From Natrinema sp. HArc-T2 (GTDB taxonomy: Archaea > Halobacteriota > Halobacteria > Halobacteriales > Natrialbaceae), in the NCBI RefSeq assembly GCF_041821085.1, contig NZ_JBGUAZ010000002.1, positions 248,001 through 312,000 of the forward strand: 64,000 nucleotides of DNA, in the 5' to 3' direction. Positions within the stretch are counted from its first letter, which is position 1. Every line of letters starts with the position of its first letter. The notes under the pieces were generated by a model. That model was not told the DNA's origin. It did not search any database and saw only the letters and a list, made by a program, of their open reading frames with translations. Made by a program: the position numbers and the translations under genes. This document shows, in pieces, positions 26,158 to 35,362 of this stretch.

Positions 26158-26237
26158 TACGGTCTGCTGTCACTGGTTACCGGCGCACCCCAGCCCGTCA
26201 TGCGGGTGCGCCGGAAATGACGTACAGTAGTCCGTCT
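26157..26237 (+). repeat. 81-bp palindromic element, copy 1 (core B)
   Basis: Outer arms ATACGGTCTGCTGT and ACAGTAGTCCGTCT pair with 11 of 14 matches. An inner stem CCGGCGCACCC (26180-26190) pairs perfectly with GGGTGCGCCGG (26204-26214). The element begins on the last base of the stop codon of the UPF0201 gene. The same first 34 bases recur, inverted, in copy 2 at 30154-30235. Confidence 0.8.
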
Positions 26238-26332
26238 GATTCGGTTCGACATCGGAAGGACATCTTGTAGCCCCGGTCGCACGACGAGAAGGGCACAATG
26301 ACTGATGAGGTTCGACCACGTAGTGTCGTCAA

Positions 26333-27283
26333 ATGTACGACACGATCCCAGTCACCGAGATCATGGTCGAGGACGTCGTCACCGCCCCGCCGGATGCGAC
26401 CGCGACTGAGGCGGCGACGCTGTTGCGCGACGAGGGCGTCAGTTCGGTGATCGTGGCTCGAGACGGCGACCCCGTCGGCATCGTCACGGAAGGTGACTTC
26501 GCGACACAGTTGTGCGAACGGCGAGACCTCGGCCACGTCGAACTGTCGGCAGTCATGTCGACGCCGCTGACGACAGTCGAGTCGACCGCATCCATCGTCG
26601 ATGCCGTCGAGTTGCTGCAGTCGTCGGACATCGAACACCTACCGGTCGTCGACGGTGGGAATACCGATGACCACGGCCCGCTCGTGGGGATCATCACGAC
26701 GACGGAACTCTCCTATTACGTCCCACACCTGGCCCGCGAACGTGGCCGACCCGAGACCACACTGACACGCCGACAGGTCAGGACCGATACGAAATACGAG
26801 CGTGACGACTGGGCGTTCGAGTACCACAGTGCAGACGAGTCGACCGTCGCGGTCGGCGACACCGCTCGCTTCTCGAAGTCGATCACCGACGACGACGTCG
26901 AGGCCTTCGCGGACGTGACCGGCGACACCAATCGGCTCCACCTCGAGAACGACTACGCGGCTGAGACACGCTTCGGTGAGCGAATCGTCCACGGCGTCCT
27001 CGCAAACGGACTGATCAGCGCGGCACTCGCCCGACTTCCGGGGCTGACGATCTACCTCTCACAGGAGAGTAGTTTCCGTGCACCGTTACCGATCGGTGAT
27101 CGTGCCACCGCAGTTTGCGAAGTCGTCGAAGACCTCGGGGGATCGAAGTACCGGATCGAGACCGTCGTGCTCGACGGCGACGACACGACGGTGCTCGAGG
27201 GGAGTGCAGTCGTTTTGATCGACGACCTCCCGCCGATCGCTGTCAACGAACGCGATGCGGCGACAACCGAATCGTCCGATTAG
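26333..27283 (+). CDS. CBS-pair / MaoC-like hydratase fusion
   Basis: The 316-residue protein joins two CBS repeats (residues about 5-60 and 70-130, for example VTEIMVEDVVTAPPDATATE and SAVMSTPLTTVESTASIVDA) to a C-terminal MaoC/R-hydratase hot-dog domain (about 175-300). The hydratase motif is DVTGDTNRLHLENDYAAETR with the Asp and His of the active site, followed by RIVHGVLANGLISAAL. CBS pairs bind adenosyl ligands, so this may be an enoyl-CoA hydratase gated by AMP, ATP or SAM. Its stop shares bases with the convergent lipoprotein gene. Confidence 0.85.
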   Translation: MYDTIPVTEIMVEDVVTAPPDATATEAATLLRDEGVSSVIVARDGDPVGIVTEGDFATQLCERRDLGHVELSAVMSTPLTTVESTASIVDAVELLQSSDIEHLPVVDGGNTDDHGPLVGIITTTELSYYVPHLARERGRPETTLTRRQVRTDTKYERDDWAFEYHSADESTVAVGDTARFSKSITDDDVEAFADVTGDTNRLHLENDYAAETRFGERIVHGVLANGLISAALARLPGLTIYLSQESSFRAPLPIGDRATAVCEVVEDLGGSKYRIETVVLDGDDTTVLEGSAVVLIDDLPPIAVNERDAATTESSD

Positions 27284-28272
27284 TCGGCACAGTTCCCGAC
27301 CGCCTCGAGTTCGTCTTCGCCCTCGGACTGGTAGGTTCTGGCAGCCGGATCGCCGTCGGCTGCGGCGGCTGCCCCGTCCGCGAACGCCGTTGCCGCGTCG
27401 GCGAGATGGCGGTTCTGGCAGGTTGCCGTCTCGAAGTAGCCGGTAAGCCCGTCCGGGGCCTCGGTCTGGCCGGCCTCGAGTCGATCGAGCGATGTCGAAA
27501 ACGTCGCCTCGGCGGTCTCGAAGGCGGCCTGTGCGGCCTCGTACTCGCCGTTATCGACGTGTGTCTGCCCACTCTCGAGTGCGCCGTATCCGTCGTCGGC
27601 GTCCAGGGTCGCGTCGTACGCACCCGCGAGCGTCTCCAGCGCAGTCACTGCATCGCCGAGCGCCGCCGCCCCGTCCTCGAGGTCGGCGAGTTTGACTCCG
27701 GAGAGTTCGGTGAGTCGGTCACTGTCGATATCCGCAATCGTCGCGTCCACCTGCTCGTAGCGTTGGCGTGCGTCGCCAAGTTTCGTGTAGCGAGTATCGA
27801 TGATCTCGTTTGCTCGCTCGAGATCGCCGCTTTCCTCGAGTGTCGCATTGACGTGGTCGATGTCGTCGGCGATCGTCTCGTCGGTAACGGTCACGGTCAC
27901 CGAAACGAGCCCGTCGAGGGCGTTCGCATACGAGCGCAGCGTTTCGATGTCTGCCGCGCGGTCATCGCCCAGTTCGGTTTCGGCCGTCTGGAGGTGATCG
28001 CGAGCCGTCTCGAGGTGGTCACGCGGTTCGGTCGGATCGAACTCGACTTCCTCGGGATTCTCGAGGCCTGTGAGTTCTTCGAGTGACTGTGCGGCCTTGT
28101 TCAGACTGCCTGCGGCGCGGTCGAGTGCGCGTTCACCCGTTCGATCGCTGACCGCGACGGTGGGTTCGTCCGACGATCCGGGAAGGCTACCGAGACAGCC
28201 GGAGAGTGACGCTATGAGGCCTGTGCTCACACCGGCCGCGCCGGTGCGGGCGAGATACTGCCGACGGTTCAT
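27280..28272 (-). CDS. Tat-exported helical lipoprotein
   Basis: The 330-residue protein begins MNRRQYLARTGAAGVSTGLI with a Tat-type signal and the lipobox SGC near residue 26. The mature part is acidic and almost wholly helical, with long stretches such as EPRDHLETARDHLQTAETEL and TPR-like DNGEYEAAQAAFETAEATFS near residue 245. Only two further cysteines (residues about 298 and 327) could form a disulfide. It is likely a cell-surface protein of unknown role. Confidence 0.8.
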   Translation of the reverse strand: MNRRQYLARTGAAGVSTGLIASLSGCLGSLPGSSDEPTVAVSDRTGERALDRAAGSLNKAAQSLEELTGLENPEEVEFDPTEPRDHLETARDHLQTAETELGDDRAADIETLRSYANALDGLVSVTVTVTDETIADDIDHVNATLEESGDLERANEIIDTRYTKLGDARQRYEQVDATIADIDSDRLTELSGVKLADLEDGAAALGDAVTALETLAGAYDATLDADDGYGALESGQTHVDNGEYEAAQAAFETAEATFSTSLDRLEAGQTEAPDGLTGYFETATCQNRHLADAATAFADGAAAAADGDPAARTYQSEGEDELEAVGNCAD

Positions 28273-28380
28273 TCTACGAGAAGGTTCGTCTAGAACGATA
28301 TTAACGTAGTGGCAACAGAAACGTCGGTTTCGGTATGTGTTTCGGGAGCTGCTGTCGGTGGGAAAAGCGTCGGAAACCGA

Positions 28381-29772
28381 TCAGAACGGGCCCATCCCGC
28401 CCATGCCACCACCGCCACCGCCGCCTTGCTGTTGCATCTGTTGCATCATGCGCTGCATCTCCTTGTCGGAGCCCATCCCCTGGAACTGCTTGATGGTCTT
28501 CTCCATCATCTTGTACTGCTCGAGCAGTTCTCGGACCTGCTCCTCGCTGGTGCCCGACCCGCGAGCGATGCGTTCGATCTGGCTCGCACCGATGGCCTTG
28601 GGATACTCCTTTTCGGCCTCGGTCATCGAGTCCATGATGACGCTGAACGTACGCATCCGCTGTTGCGTGACGTCCATCGCGTCGTCGGGTAACTGATCTT
28701 TGATCCCGCCGCCGAAGCCGGGGATCATGTCCATCACCTGGTCAAGCGGCCCCATGTTGTTCATCGCCTCCATCTGCTTTTGCATGTCGTTCAGGGTGAA
28801 CTGCCCCTGCAACATGTCCTCGGGGTCCCAGTCGTCTTCCTCGATCTCGGTCTGCTCCATCGCGCGTTCGACGCGTTCGGCGAGCTGGCTGAGATCGCCC
28901 ATCCCCAGCAGCCGCGAGATGAAGCCATCGGGCTCGAAACGCTCGATGTCCTGGACCTCCTCGCCGGTCCCGAGGAAGGCGATCGAGGAGTCGGTCTGAT
29001 CGACCGCGGTCAGCGCACCGCCACCTTTCGCCGTCCCGTCGAGTTTCGTGATGACGACGCCGTCGATCCCGATCGACTCGTCGAACTGCTGGGCCTGATC
29101 CTTCGCACCCTGCCCGATCGCAGCGTCCAAGACGAGCAAAGAGGTGTCGGGCTCGACGACATCCTCGATGTCTTCGATCTCGTCGATCAGGTCGTCCTCG
29201 AGCGCGTGGCGACCCGCCGTGTCCACGATGTGGACGTCGGCTTCGCTGGTCTCCTCGAGGCCCTTGCGGGCGATCTCGACCGGATCGTCGTTGTCCGGGT
29301 TGCCGTAGAAGTCGACCTCGGCGCGACCGGCCATCTCCTCGGCCTGCTGGTAGGCACCGGGCCGGAAGGTGTCGGTCTGAATGACCGCCGGACGCAGCCC
29401 CTTCGTCGAGAACCACCAGGCCATCTTCGCGGCGGAGGTCGTCTTCCCCGACCCCTGCAGCCCTGCCAGCAGAATCGTCTGTTCCTCGAGGGGCAGTTCG
29501 GTCGACTCGCCGATGAGATCGACCAACTCCTCGTAGACGATGCGGAGGACGAAGTCCCGTGCCGGGGTGCCGGCGGGGGGTTCTTCCTCGAGTGCACGTT
29601 CTTTGATGCTGTCCGACAGCTCCATCACGAGCGAGACGTCGACGTCGGCGGAGAGCAGCGATCGCTGAATCTCCTTGACGATCTCCTCGATGTCTTCTTC
29701 GCTGAGTCGCGACTTCCCGCGGAGCTTGTCCAGGGTGCCCCGCAGAGAACTCCCGAGATCGTCGAGTACCAT
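28381..29772 (-). CDS. ffh: Signal recognition particle 54 kDa protein
   Basis: The SRP GTPase has 463 residues and binds 7S RNA and signal peptides. The N domain (residues 1-95) is followed by the G domain with [18 protein letters not shown] near residue 105, [17 protein letters not shown] near residue 190 and [15 protein letters not shown] near residue 245. The M domain from about residue 300 is methionine-rich and ends [18 protein letters not shown]. It works with FtsY, encoded at 40922-42553. Confidence 0.97.
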   Translation of the reverse strand: MVLDDLGSSLRGTLDKLRGKSRLSEEDIEEIVKEIQRSLLSADVDVSLVMELSDSIKERALEEEPPAGTPARDFVLRIVYEELVDLIGESTELPLEEQTILLAGLQGSGKTTSAAKMAWWFSTKGLRPAVIQTDTFRPGAYQQAEEMAGRAEVDFYGNPDNDDPVEIARKGLEETSEADVHIVDTAGRHALEDDLIDEIEDIEDVVEPDTSLLVLDAAIGQGAKDQAQQFDESIGIDGVVITKLDGTAKGGGALTAVDQTDSSIAFLGTGEEVQDIERFEPDGFISRLLGMGDLSQLAERVERAMEQTEIEEDDWDPEDMLQGQFTLNDMQKQMEAMNNMGPLDQVMDMIPGFGGGIKDQLPDDAMDVTQQRMRTFSVIMDSMTEAEKEYPKAIGASQIERIARGSGTSEEQVRELLEQYKMMEKTIKQFQGMGSDKEMQRMMQQMQQQGGGGGGGMGGMGPF

Positions 29773-29899
29773 TTGCTCGGTCTACGGGGCGATGGCGTTA
29801 AAGGCTTTTTCTACAGCCGATACGAGTTGCCGGAGCGGCCATGACGAGAAGCCGAACCGCGTCGGTGAGTATTTCACCCGACCGCGACAACGCCCGCGT

Positions 29900-30121
29900 A
29901 TGAGCTCCGACGCAGACGTAGACCCCTCCGAGTACGAGGCGCTCGCGGACGCGGACGTGACCATGCGCCAAAACGAGCACGGCCTCCACATCGCCGACGA
30001 CGAGGTGACTGGCGTCTCGAGCCAGGGACAGACGCCCGAGGAGGCCATCGCAAACCTCGCGGCGGCGGTCGAGTCGTACAAGGAAGCGACCGCCGACGAT
30101 CCGGGCGACGACTGGCTGTAG
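29900..30121 (+). CDS. HicB-like small protein without a HicA partner
   Basis: The 73-residue protein has the HicB partial-RNase-H-like pattern: DVTMRQNEHGLHIADDEVTG followed by VSSQGQTPEEAIANLAAAVE. In toxin-antitoxin pairs HicB neutralises the HicA mRNA interferase, but no HicA-sized ORF with a dsRBD-like fold lies next to it, and there is no C-terminal DNA-binding domain. ATG 29900 lies about 27 bases from a TATTTC box. It may be a solo HicB used for another purpose. Confidence 0.75.
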   Translation: MSSDADVDPSEYEALADADVTMRQNEHGLHIADDEVTGVSSQGQTPEEAIANLAAAVESYKEATADDPGDDWL

Positions 30122-30153
30122 GTGCGGCCATCCCGACCATGTCATAGTGTGTG

Positions 30154-30235
30154 ATACGGACTCCTGTCAGTCAGTTCCGGCGCATCCGCAACCGGTCATG
30201 CGGGTGCGCCGGTAACCAGTGACAGCAGACCGTAT
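30154..30235 (-). repeat. 82-bp palindromic element, copy 2 (core B, inverted)
   Basis: Read on the minus strand this copy starts ATACGGTCTGCTGTCACTGG and matches copy 1 through its first 34 bases. Arms end at ATACGG (30154) and CCGTAT (30235). The inner stem has a CCGGCGCA-type half paired with a TGCGCCGG half. It sits in the 161-base gap between the HicB-like gene and the flavin reductase, just upstream of that gene's TATA box. Confidence 0.8.
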
Positions 30236-30282
30236 GAATCGCAGGCGCCCGTTTTACGCGACCGTCCGTGGACGATGCCGAT

Positions 30283-31716
30283 ATGGAGGCATACGACATC
30301 GTCGTACTCGGTGGCGGCTCGGGCAGTCAGGTCGCCACCGCAGGCGCCCAGCAGGGTCTTGAGACCGCCGTCGTCGAACCCGGACCACTCGGCGGCGCGT
30401 GTATCACACGTGGTTGCGTTCCCTCGAAGGCACTCATCCACCGTGCAGACGTGCTCGAGGAGGTACGGAGTGCCGAAGCGGTCGGCGTCGACGCACAGGC
30501 GACGGACGTCGACTACGACGAGATCACGTCCTCGATCCACGACACGGTCTACGAGCAGGCAGCGAACAAGGCCGCGAACCTGCGAGCCGGCGATAACGTC
30601 ACTCTCTACCGCGGTGTGGGTCGATTCGTCGACGATCGCACGATCGAAATCGACCCGACCGACGAGACGACGAACACGGAGCGGATCCGCGGCGAGACGG
30701 TCATCATTGCCGTCGGCGGTCGACCAATGGAACCCCCGATCGACGGCCTCGAGGACATCGACTACCGCACGAGCGACGACGTGCTCTTCCTCGACGAACG
30801 ACCCGACGAGCTGGTGATCGTCGGCGGCGGCTACATCGGTGCCGAACTGGGCTATTTTTTCGGCGCACTCGATGCCGACGTGTCGATCATCGGTCGGAGC
30901 GATCAACTCGTCCCCCGCGAGGACGACGATGTCAGCGCCGTCGTGACCGACTCACTCGAGACACACTGCGACGTGTATACGGGCTACGAGGCGGTCGCAG
31001 TCGACGAGGCAAACGGCAGTATCACCGTGACCGCTGAACCGACGGATGACGAGAGCGACGACACTGTCACCCTCGACGCCGACGAGCTGCTGATCGCGAC
31101 CGGTCGGCAGCCGAACACTGACACGCTCGACCTCGAGGCGACGGGCGTCAAAACCGACGAAACGGGTGCCGTCGAGACTGACGAGTTCCTAAAGACAACC
31201 GCGGACGGGATCTGGGCGCTCGGCGACGCGATCGGTGCGCCGCCGTTCAAGCACGCCGCAGACTACGAAACCCGCATCGTCACCGAAAACGTTCTCGAGG
31301 AGAGCCAGCGGGCCGTCGACTACGAGGCGATGCCCCACGCGATATTCACCGATCCGCAGGTCGCCAGCGTGGGCCGGACGGAAGGCGGCCTTGAGGACGA
31401 GGGCCGCGAGTACGAGGGCGTCACCGTCCCGTACGGGGCTGCACCGCTCGGGATGATCCTGGCGGCCGACGACGGGTTCGTCAAGGCACTCGCTGGACCG
31501 GACGGCGAAATTCTGGGCTGTCACATCGTTGGTCCACAGGCATCGACGCTGCTGCACGAGGTAGTCGTCGCGATGGACGGCGGCGGCACCGTCGACGATG
31601 TCGTGGACCCGGTTCACGTCCACCCCGCGCTAAACGAGGTCGTCTACGCGGCGTTCGACGAACTGTCCGAGACGACCTACTCGACGGCGCCGGACTGGCG
31701 AGACGTGAGCGGTTAG
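30283..31716 (+). CDS. Class I pyridine nucleotide-disulfide oxidoreductase
   Basis: The 477-residue flavoprotein has the FAD fold YDIVVLGGGSGSQVATAG, the redox-active disulfide GGACITRGCVPSKALIH near residue 38 (CxxxxC), an NAD(P) fold LVIVGGGYIGAELGYFFGAL near residue 173 and the C-terminal dimer motif HVHPALNEVVYAAF with the catalytic His near residue 447. This places it with dihydrolipoamide dehydrogenase and mercuric-reductase-like enzymes. No 2-oxoacid dehydrogenase genes are nearby, so the substrate is open. ATG 30283 is 28 bases from TTTTACG and preferred over GTG 30268. Confidence 0.9.
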   Translation: MEAYDIVVLGGGSGSQVATAGAQQGLETAVVEPGPLGGACITRGCVPSKALIHRADVLEEVRSAEAVGVDAQATDVDYDEITSSIHDTVYEQAANKAANLRAGDNVTLYRGVGRFVDDRTIEIDPTDETTNTERIRGETVIIAVGGRPMEPPIDGLEDIDYRTSDDVLFLDERPDELVIVGGGYIGAELGYFFGALDADVSIIGRSDQLVPREDDDVSAVVTDSLETHCDVYTGYEAVAVDEANGSITVTAEPTDDESDDTVTLDADELLIATGRQPNTDTLDLEATGVKTDETGAVETDEFLKTTADGIWALGDAIGAPPFKHAADYETRIVTENVLEESQRAVDYEAMPHAIFTDPQVASVGRTEGGLEDEGREYEGVTVPYGAAPLGMILAADDGFVKALAGPDGEILGCHIVGPQASTLLHEVVVAMDGGGTVDDVVDPVHVHPALNEVVYAAFDELSETTYSTAPDWRDVSG

Positions 31717-32513
31717 TCGTCGACGGGGCCACTTTCGACCGCGCCGTCGTGTTCGAGCCACTCTGTGAGACTGCCCTCGTAGAAGTGGACATCCTCGTAG
31801 CCCAACGCCGTCAGAACCACGTAGGTGTGACTGATCCGGCGGGCGGTGTTGCAGTAGAGGACGATCTCGCGGTCGGGCGTGATTCCACGGTCGGCGAGCA
31901 GGTCCTCGAGGTCGGCCTCGGGTTTCAGCCGCCGGGACTGCTCGTCGACGACCTCGCGCCAGTCGAACCGCACGGCACCCGGCAGACGCGCCTCCTCGAA
32001 TTCGTCTTGCTCGCGCGTGTCGACGAAGACGGCGTCACGCTCGAGGGCGTCCGCGACCGTGTCGTAGCCGACGAGCGGGCTTTCCTCTGGTTCAAGAGGG
32101 GCGGGTTCGTAGTTGGTCGGTTCGATCTCGGGCGTCTCGCTGGTCGTCTCGTGCTCGCGGTTCCAGGCGCTGAAATCGCCGTCGAGCAGCCGTACGTCGT
32201 CGTGGCCGTACTCGATAGCAGTGAGTACGAAGCGGGCAGCGAAGACGCCGTGGGTGTCGTCGTAGGCGACGATCGTGTCGTCCTCGCTGATACCTGCGTC
32301 GCCGAGCAGGTCGGCAAAGGCTGCGGAACCGGGTAAGGTGCCCCGGTCGACATCGCTGTCGTCGCGGTAGCTGTCGAACGGGACGCTCACTGCGCCCGGC
32401 AGGTGTCCGATCCCGTCGTACTCCCAGGCGTCTCTGACGTCGACGACGTGTACGGTCGGATCGTCCAGCCGCGTGGCGAGCCAGTCGGGGGACACGATAA
32501 CGGATTCGTCCAT
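31713..32513 (-). CDS. Two-domain thiosulfate sulfurtransferase (rhodanese)
   Basis: The 266-residue protein has two rhodanese domains. VHVVDVRDAWEYDGIGHLPG lies near residue 19 in the inactive domain, and the C-terminal active loop IVLYCNTARRISHTYVVL near residue 218 holds the persulfide cysteine. It follows the disulfide reductase convergently and shares the TTAG stop overlap. A second two-domain rhodanese is divergently encoded at 32793. Confidence 0.92.
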   Translation of the reverse strand: MDESVIVSPDWLATRLDDPTVHVVDVRDAWEYDGIGHLPGAVSVPFDSYRDDSDVDRGTLPGSAAFADLLGDAGISEDDTIVAYDDTHGVFAARFVLTAIEYGHDDVRLLDGDFSAWNREHETTSETPEIEPTNYEPAPLEPEESPLVGYDTVADALERDAVFVDTREQDEFEEARLPGAVRFDWREVVDEQSRRLKPEADLEDLLADRGITPDREIVLYCNTARRISHTYVVLTALGYEDVHFYEGSLTEWLEHDGAVESGPVDD

Positions 32514-32792
32514 GAGTCGGCCATACGTGGCGCAGATCCGTGTACGCACCGATATTACGGCGAGTGGCGGCTACCGAGACAGAGGCAATTTTTGCTTGTT
32601 CTGGAGGGCGATTCGATCGCTGTCACGCACGGTGCACTCGCGTGCGCCTCGAGGCCGCTGAATACAGGCCCCGTCCGAACACCCGCCAAGATCGACATGG
32701 AAAGCATCGGCAAGTGTTTCCGACACGGTCGACCGGTGTCCGAATTGACCGGTTAGGCAGTTCCTTTGTGTATCCCAGGTGTAGAGCTGTGT

Positions 32793-33650
32793 ATGGCAAA
32801 CGACTACGCTAACGACGCACTCGTCACGGCTGACTGGGTCGAGGAGCGCCTCGACGACTTCCAAGACGGCGATTCCGACCACCGACTCGTCGAAGTCGAC
32901 GTCGACACGGAAGCCTACGACGAAGCACACGCCCCCGGCGCGATCGGCTTCAACTGGGAAACCCAGCTGCAAGACCAGACCACCCGCGACATTCTCACGA
33001 AAGCGGATTTCGAGGACCTGCTGGGCAGCCACGGCATCAGCGAGGACGACACGGTCGTCCTCTACGGCGACAACGCAAACTGGTTCGCCGCCTACGCCTA
33101 CTGGCAGTTCAAGTACTACGGCCACGAGGACGTCTATCTGCTCGACGGCGGTCGCGAATACTGGCTCGAGAACGACTATCCGACCACCGACAAGGTACCC
33201 GAGTTCTCCGAAACCGAATACGACGCCGCCGGGCCGCGCGAGACCATTCGCGCCTACCGCGACGACGTCGAGAAGGCGATCGAACGCGGCGTCCCCCTCG
33301 TCGACGTCCGCTCGCCCGAGGAGTACTCCGGCGAAGTGCTGGCCCCGCCAGGACTCCAGGAGACCGCACAGCGTGGCGGCCACATCCCCGGCGCGAAGAA
33401 CATCTCGTGGGCCGCCGTCACCAACGACGACGGCACTTTCAAAACGCGCGAGGAACTCGAGGACCTCTACGCGGAGGAAGGCATTACGGGTAGCGAGACG
33501 ACCGTCGCCTACTGCCGCATCGGCGAGCGCTCGTCGGTCGCGTGGTTCGCGCTGCACGAGCTGCTCGGCTACGAGGACGCCGTCAACTACGACGGCTCCT
33601 GGACCGAGTGGGGCAACCTCGTCAGCGCACCGATCGAGAAAGGCAACTAA
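32793..33650 (+). CDS. Two-domain thiosulfate sulfurtransferase (rhodanese)
   Basis: The 285-residue protein has an N-terminal domain with VTADWVEERLDDFQDGDSDH and a catalytic C-terminal domain with VPLVDVRSPEEYSGEVLAPP and the active loop VAYCRIGERSSVAWFALHEL (cysteine near residue 233). The active loop CRIGERSS is that of thiosulfate-type enzymes. ATG 32793 lies about 26 bases after TTTGTGTATC. The two rhodaneses differ in sequence, so they are not a recent duplication. Confidence 0.92.
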   Translation: MANDYANDALVTADWVEERLDDFQDGDSDHRLVEVDVDTEAYDEAHAPGAIGFNWETQLQDQTTRDILTKADFEDLLGSHGISEDDTVVLYGDNANWFAAYAYWQFKYYGHEDVYLLDGGREYWLENDYPTTDKVPEFSETEYDAAGPRETIRAYRDDVEKAIERGVPLVDVRSPEEYSGEVLAPPGLQETAQRGGHIPGAKNISWAAVTNDDGTFKTREELEDLYAEEGITGSETTVAYCRIGERSSVAWFALHELLGYEDAVNYDGSWTEWGNLVSAPIEKGN

Positions 33651-33770
33651 ACCGCGCGCTGACGGAGCCGTTTTCCCCATCCCCGCGTATCGACGGCTAT
33701 CGCCAGCGTAGACGGCTTTTGCATGCATCGTCACGATAGACCTAACTCGAGCCCTCACGAAGCATTCGCT

Positions 33771-34406
33771 ATGACTGATCCAGAAACGTTCGTCGAAACC
33801 GTTAGTGATGAGAACCAGACCGCGCTCTCGCGGCTTGGCTCCTCGAAGTCGCTTTACGCCGACACCGGCGGCGACATCGACACCGAGCCGGTCCTCGAGG
33901 CGACCACCGACGCCGAGTACGCTGCTTGGCAGACGTTCAGCGCGTGGGCCGACGACGAGAGCGACGACGAGGCACAGGCAGCCTTCGAGACCACAGCCGA
34001 GGAGGAACAGAGCCACTACGAGACCGTCGACGAGAAACTCGCCGACGGCGACTACGAACCACAGGAGACGCCACAGCTCCACGAGTACCTGCGCGAGCGC
34101 GCCGACACTGTCGACCGTGTCGGCGCGCTCGTCGGTCGCATCCTCGCGAGCCAGCGGTCGAAAAACCAGGTCGTCGGCTACTTCGTCGGCGACGCCGACC
34201 CCCAGACAGCCAGCCTGTTCCGCGAGTTCGGCGCGGACTTAGATGACCAGCTTGAACGCGCGAAATCGCTGCTCGAGACGGTCTGTGAGACCGACGAGGA
34301 CTGGAACCGGGCCGAAGACGCGGCAGCGGGCGCGATCGAGGCCGCCTACGACGAGTACGTCGAGTCGCTCGAGGCAATGGGAGCGAACCCCAAGCCGGTC
34401 TGCTGA
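33771..34406 (+). CDS. Rubrerythrin / ferritin-like family protein
   Basis: The 211-residue, highly acidic protein is all helical. Candidate diiron ligands occur in AEYAAWQTFSAWADDE near residue 47 and TTAEEEQSHYETVDEKL near residue 75 (E-x2-H). Related haloarchaeal proteins are annotated as rubrerythrin family. There is no C-terminal rubredoxin CxxC domain; the only cysteines are in TVCETDE and at the C-terminus. A role in oxidative stress or iron handling is likely but unproven. Confidence 0.7.
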   Translation: MTDPETFVETVSDENQTALSRLGSSKSLYADTGGDIDTEPVLEATTDAEYAAWQTFSAWADDESDDEAQAAFETTAEEEQSHYETVDEKLADGDYEPQETPQLHEYLRERADTVDRVGALVGRILASQRSKNQVVGYFVGDADPQTASLFREFGADLDDQLERAKSLLETVCETDEDWNRAEDAAAGAIEAAYDEYVESLEAMGANPKPVC

Positions 34407-34538
34407 CTCCCCTCGCTCGACGGCGTCCGTTTTCGAGCTGTCGCCACCGTACGTGGGCGGCGAAAGCGACTGCCGTCGAGTTCTACCAGTAGTGTGATCC
34501 GGCACCGCCGTGTGCGTGCTTCTGCTCTCGAGCGGTGG

Positions 34539-35330
34539 TTAGATTATCGCGATCGCGACGATGGACACCCCGGCAGTGCCAGCGAGGAGGCCGACCGCAC
34601 GTGCCAGGCGCTCACCCCACGCAACTGTCCGTTCGAGCGAGAGTACCACCGCGATGAGCGCCATCCAGACGATGTTCATCGAGCCCACGATCACCATAAA
34701 CGCGAACAGCGCCCAACAGCAGCCCACGCAGAAGACGCTGAACTGCCAACTCATCCGGACAGCACCCCGAACCCCTGGCTGGTGGTGACTCATAAGGAAC
34801 CCGAGCGGTGAGCGGCAATATCGGAGACATCGATGTTTGTACGGGGACAACTGGTAACCCGACAGGAGCACCAGCGTTCCGCCCATCAAGAGCCCCCCGT
34901 GGGCGGTCGCGAGACTGGCAACCGGGACGAACGCGTTGACGACAAGCGGGACGATCCCCGTCAGTGTCCAGACGAGTGCGTATGTCCCGAGAAACGCTCC
35001 GCATCGCGCTACTTTCCCAGTAGTCGTCGTTCCCTCGAGCGTCTCAGCGTACAGTCGGAAGAGCGGGACCGATGAGGGATACATCATGGCAACCATCATC
35101 ACGCCCCACATGAACAGGTACAGGCTGATCCCCCACACCCCGTTCGAGAGAGCCATCGCCTCAGGCGCCCCCGGATCAGACATCTGCATGTCCGTCCTCC
35201 CACCGGGCATCGGCAGCCAGCGACCGATGATCGCCGCCCACGCAAGGAGCGCAATCACATAGGTGACGAGCGCGACAATCGGGACCCGCCGATGGGTGAT
35301 CGTATCGTGGAGAGAGTCATATGCACCCAT
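34539..35330 (-). CDS. DUF2182 integral membrane protein
   Basis: The 263-residue protein has about six to seven membrane spans and the family motifs MWGVMMVAMMYPSSVPLFRL near residue 74 and SGYQLSPYKHRCLRYCRSPL near residue 157, the latter with Cys/His residues that could bind metal. SVFCVGCCWALFAF near residue 197 adds three more cysteines. The family is described as a predicted metal-binding membrane protein; function is unknown. It follows the DUF1326 gene by 32 bases and is surely in the same operon. Confidence 0.88.
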   Translation of the reverse strand: MGAYDSLHDTITHRRVPIVALVTYVIALLAWAAIIGRWLPMPGGRTDMQMSDPGAPEAMALSNGVWGISLYLFMWGVMMVAMMYPSSVPLFRLYAETLEGTTTTGKVARCGAFLGTYALVWTLTGIVPLVVNAFVPVASLATAHGGLLMGGTLVLLSGYQLSPYKHRCLRYCRSPLGFLMSHHQPGVRGAVRMSWQFSVFCVGCCWALFAFMVIVGSMNIVWMALIAVVLSLERTVAWGERLARAVGLLAGTAGVSIVAIAII

Positions 35331-35362
35331 AACTGATCGTCTGGATTGCTGGATAGCCGGCG

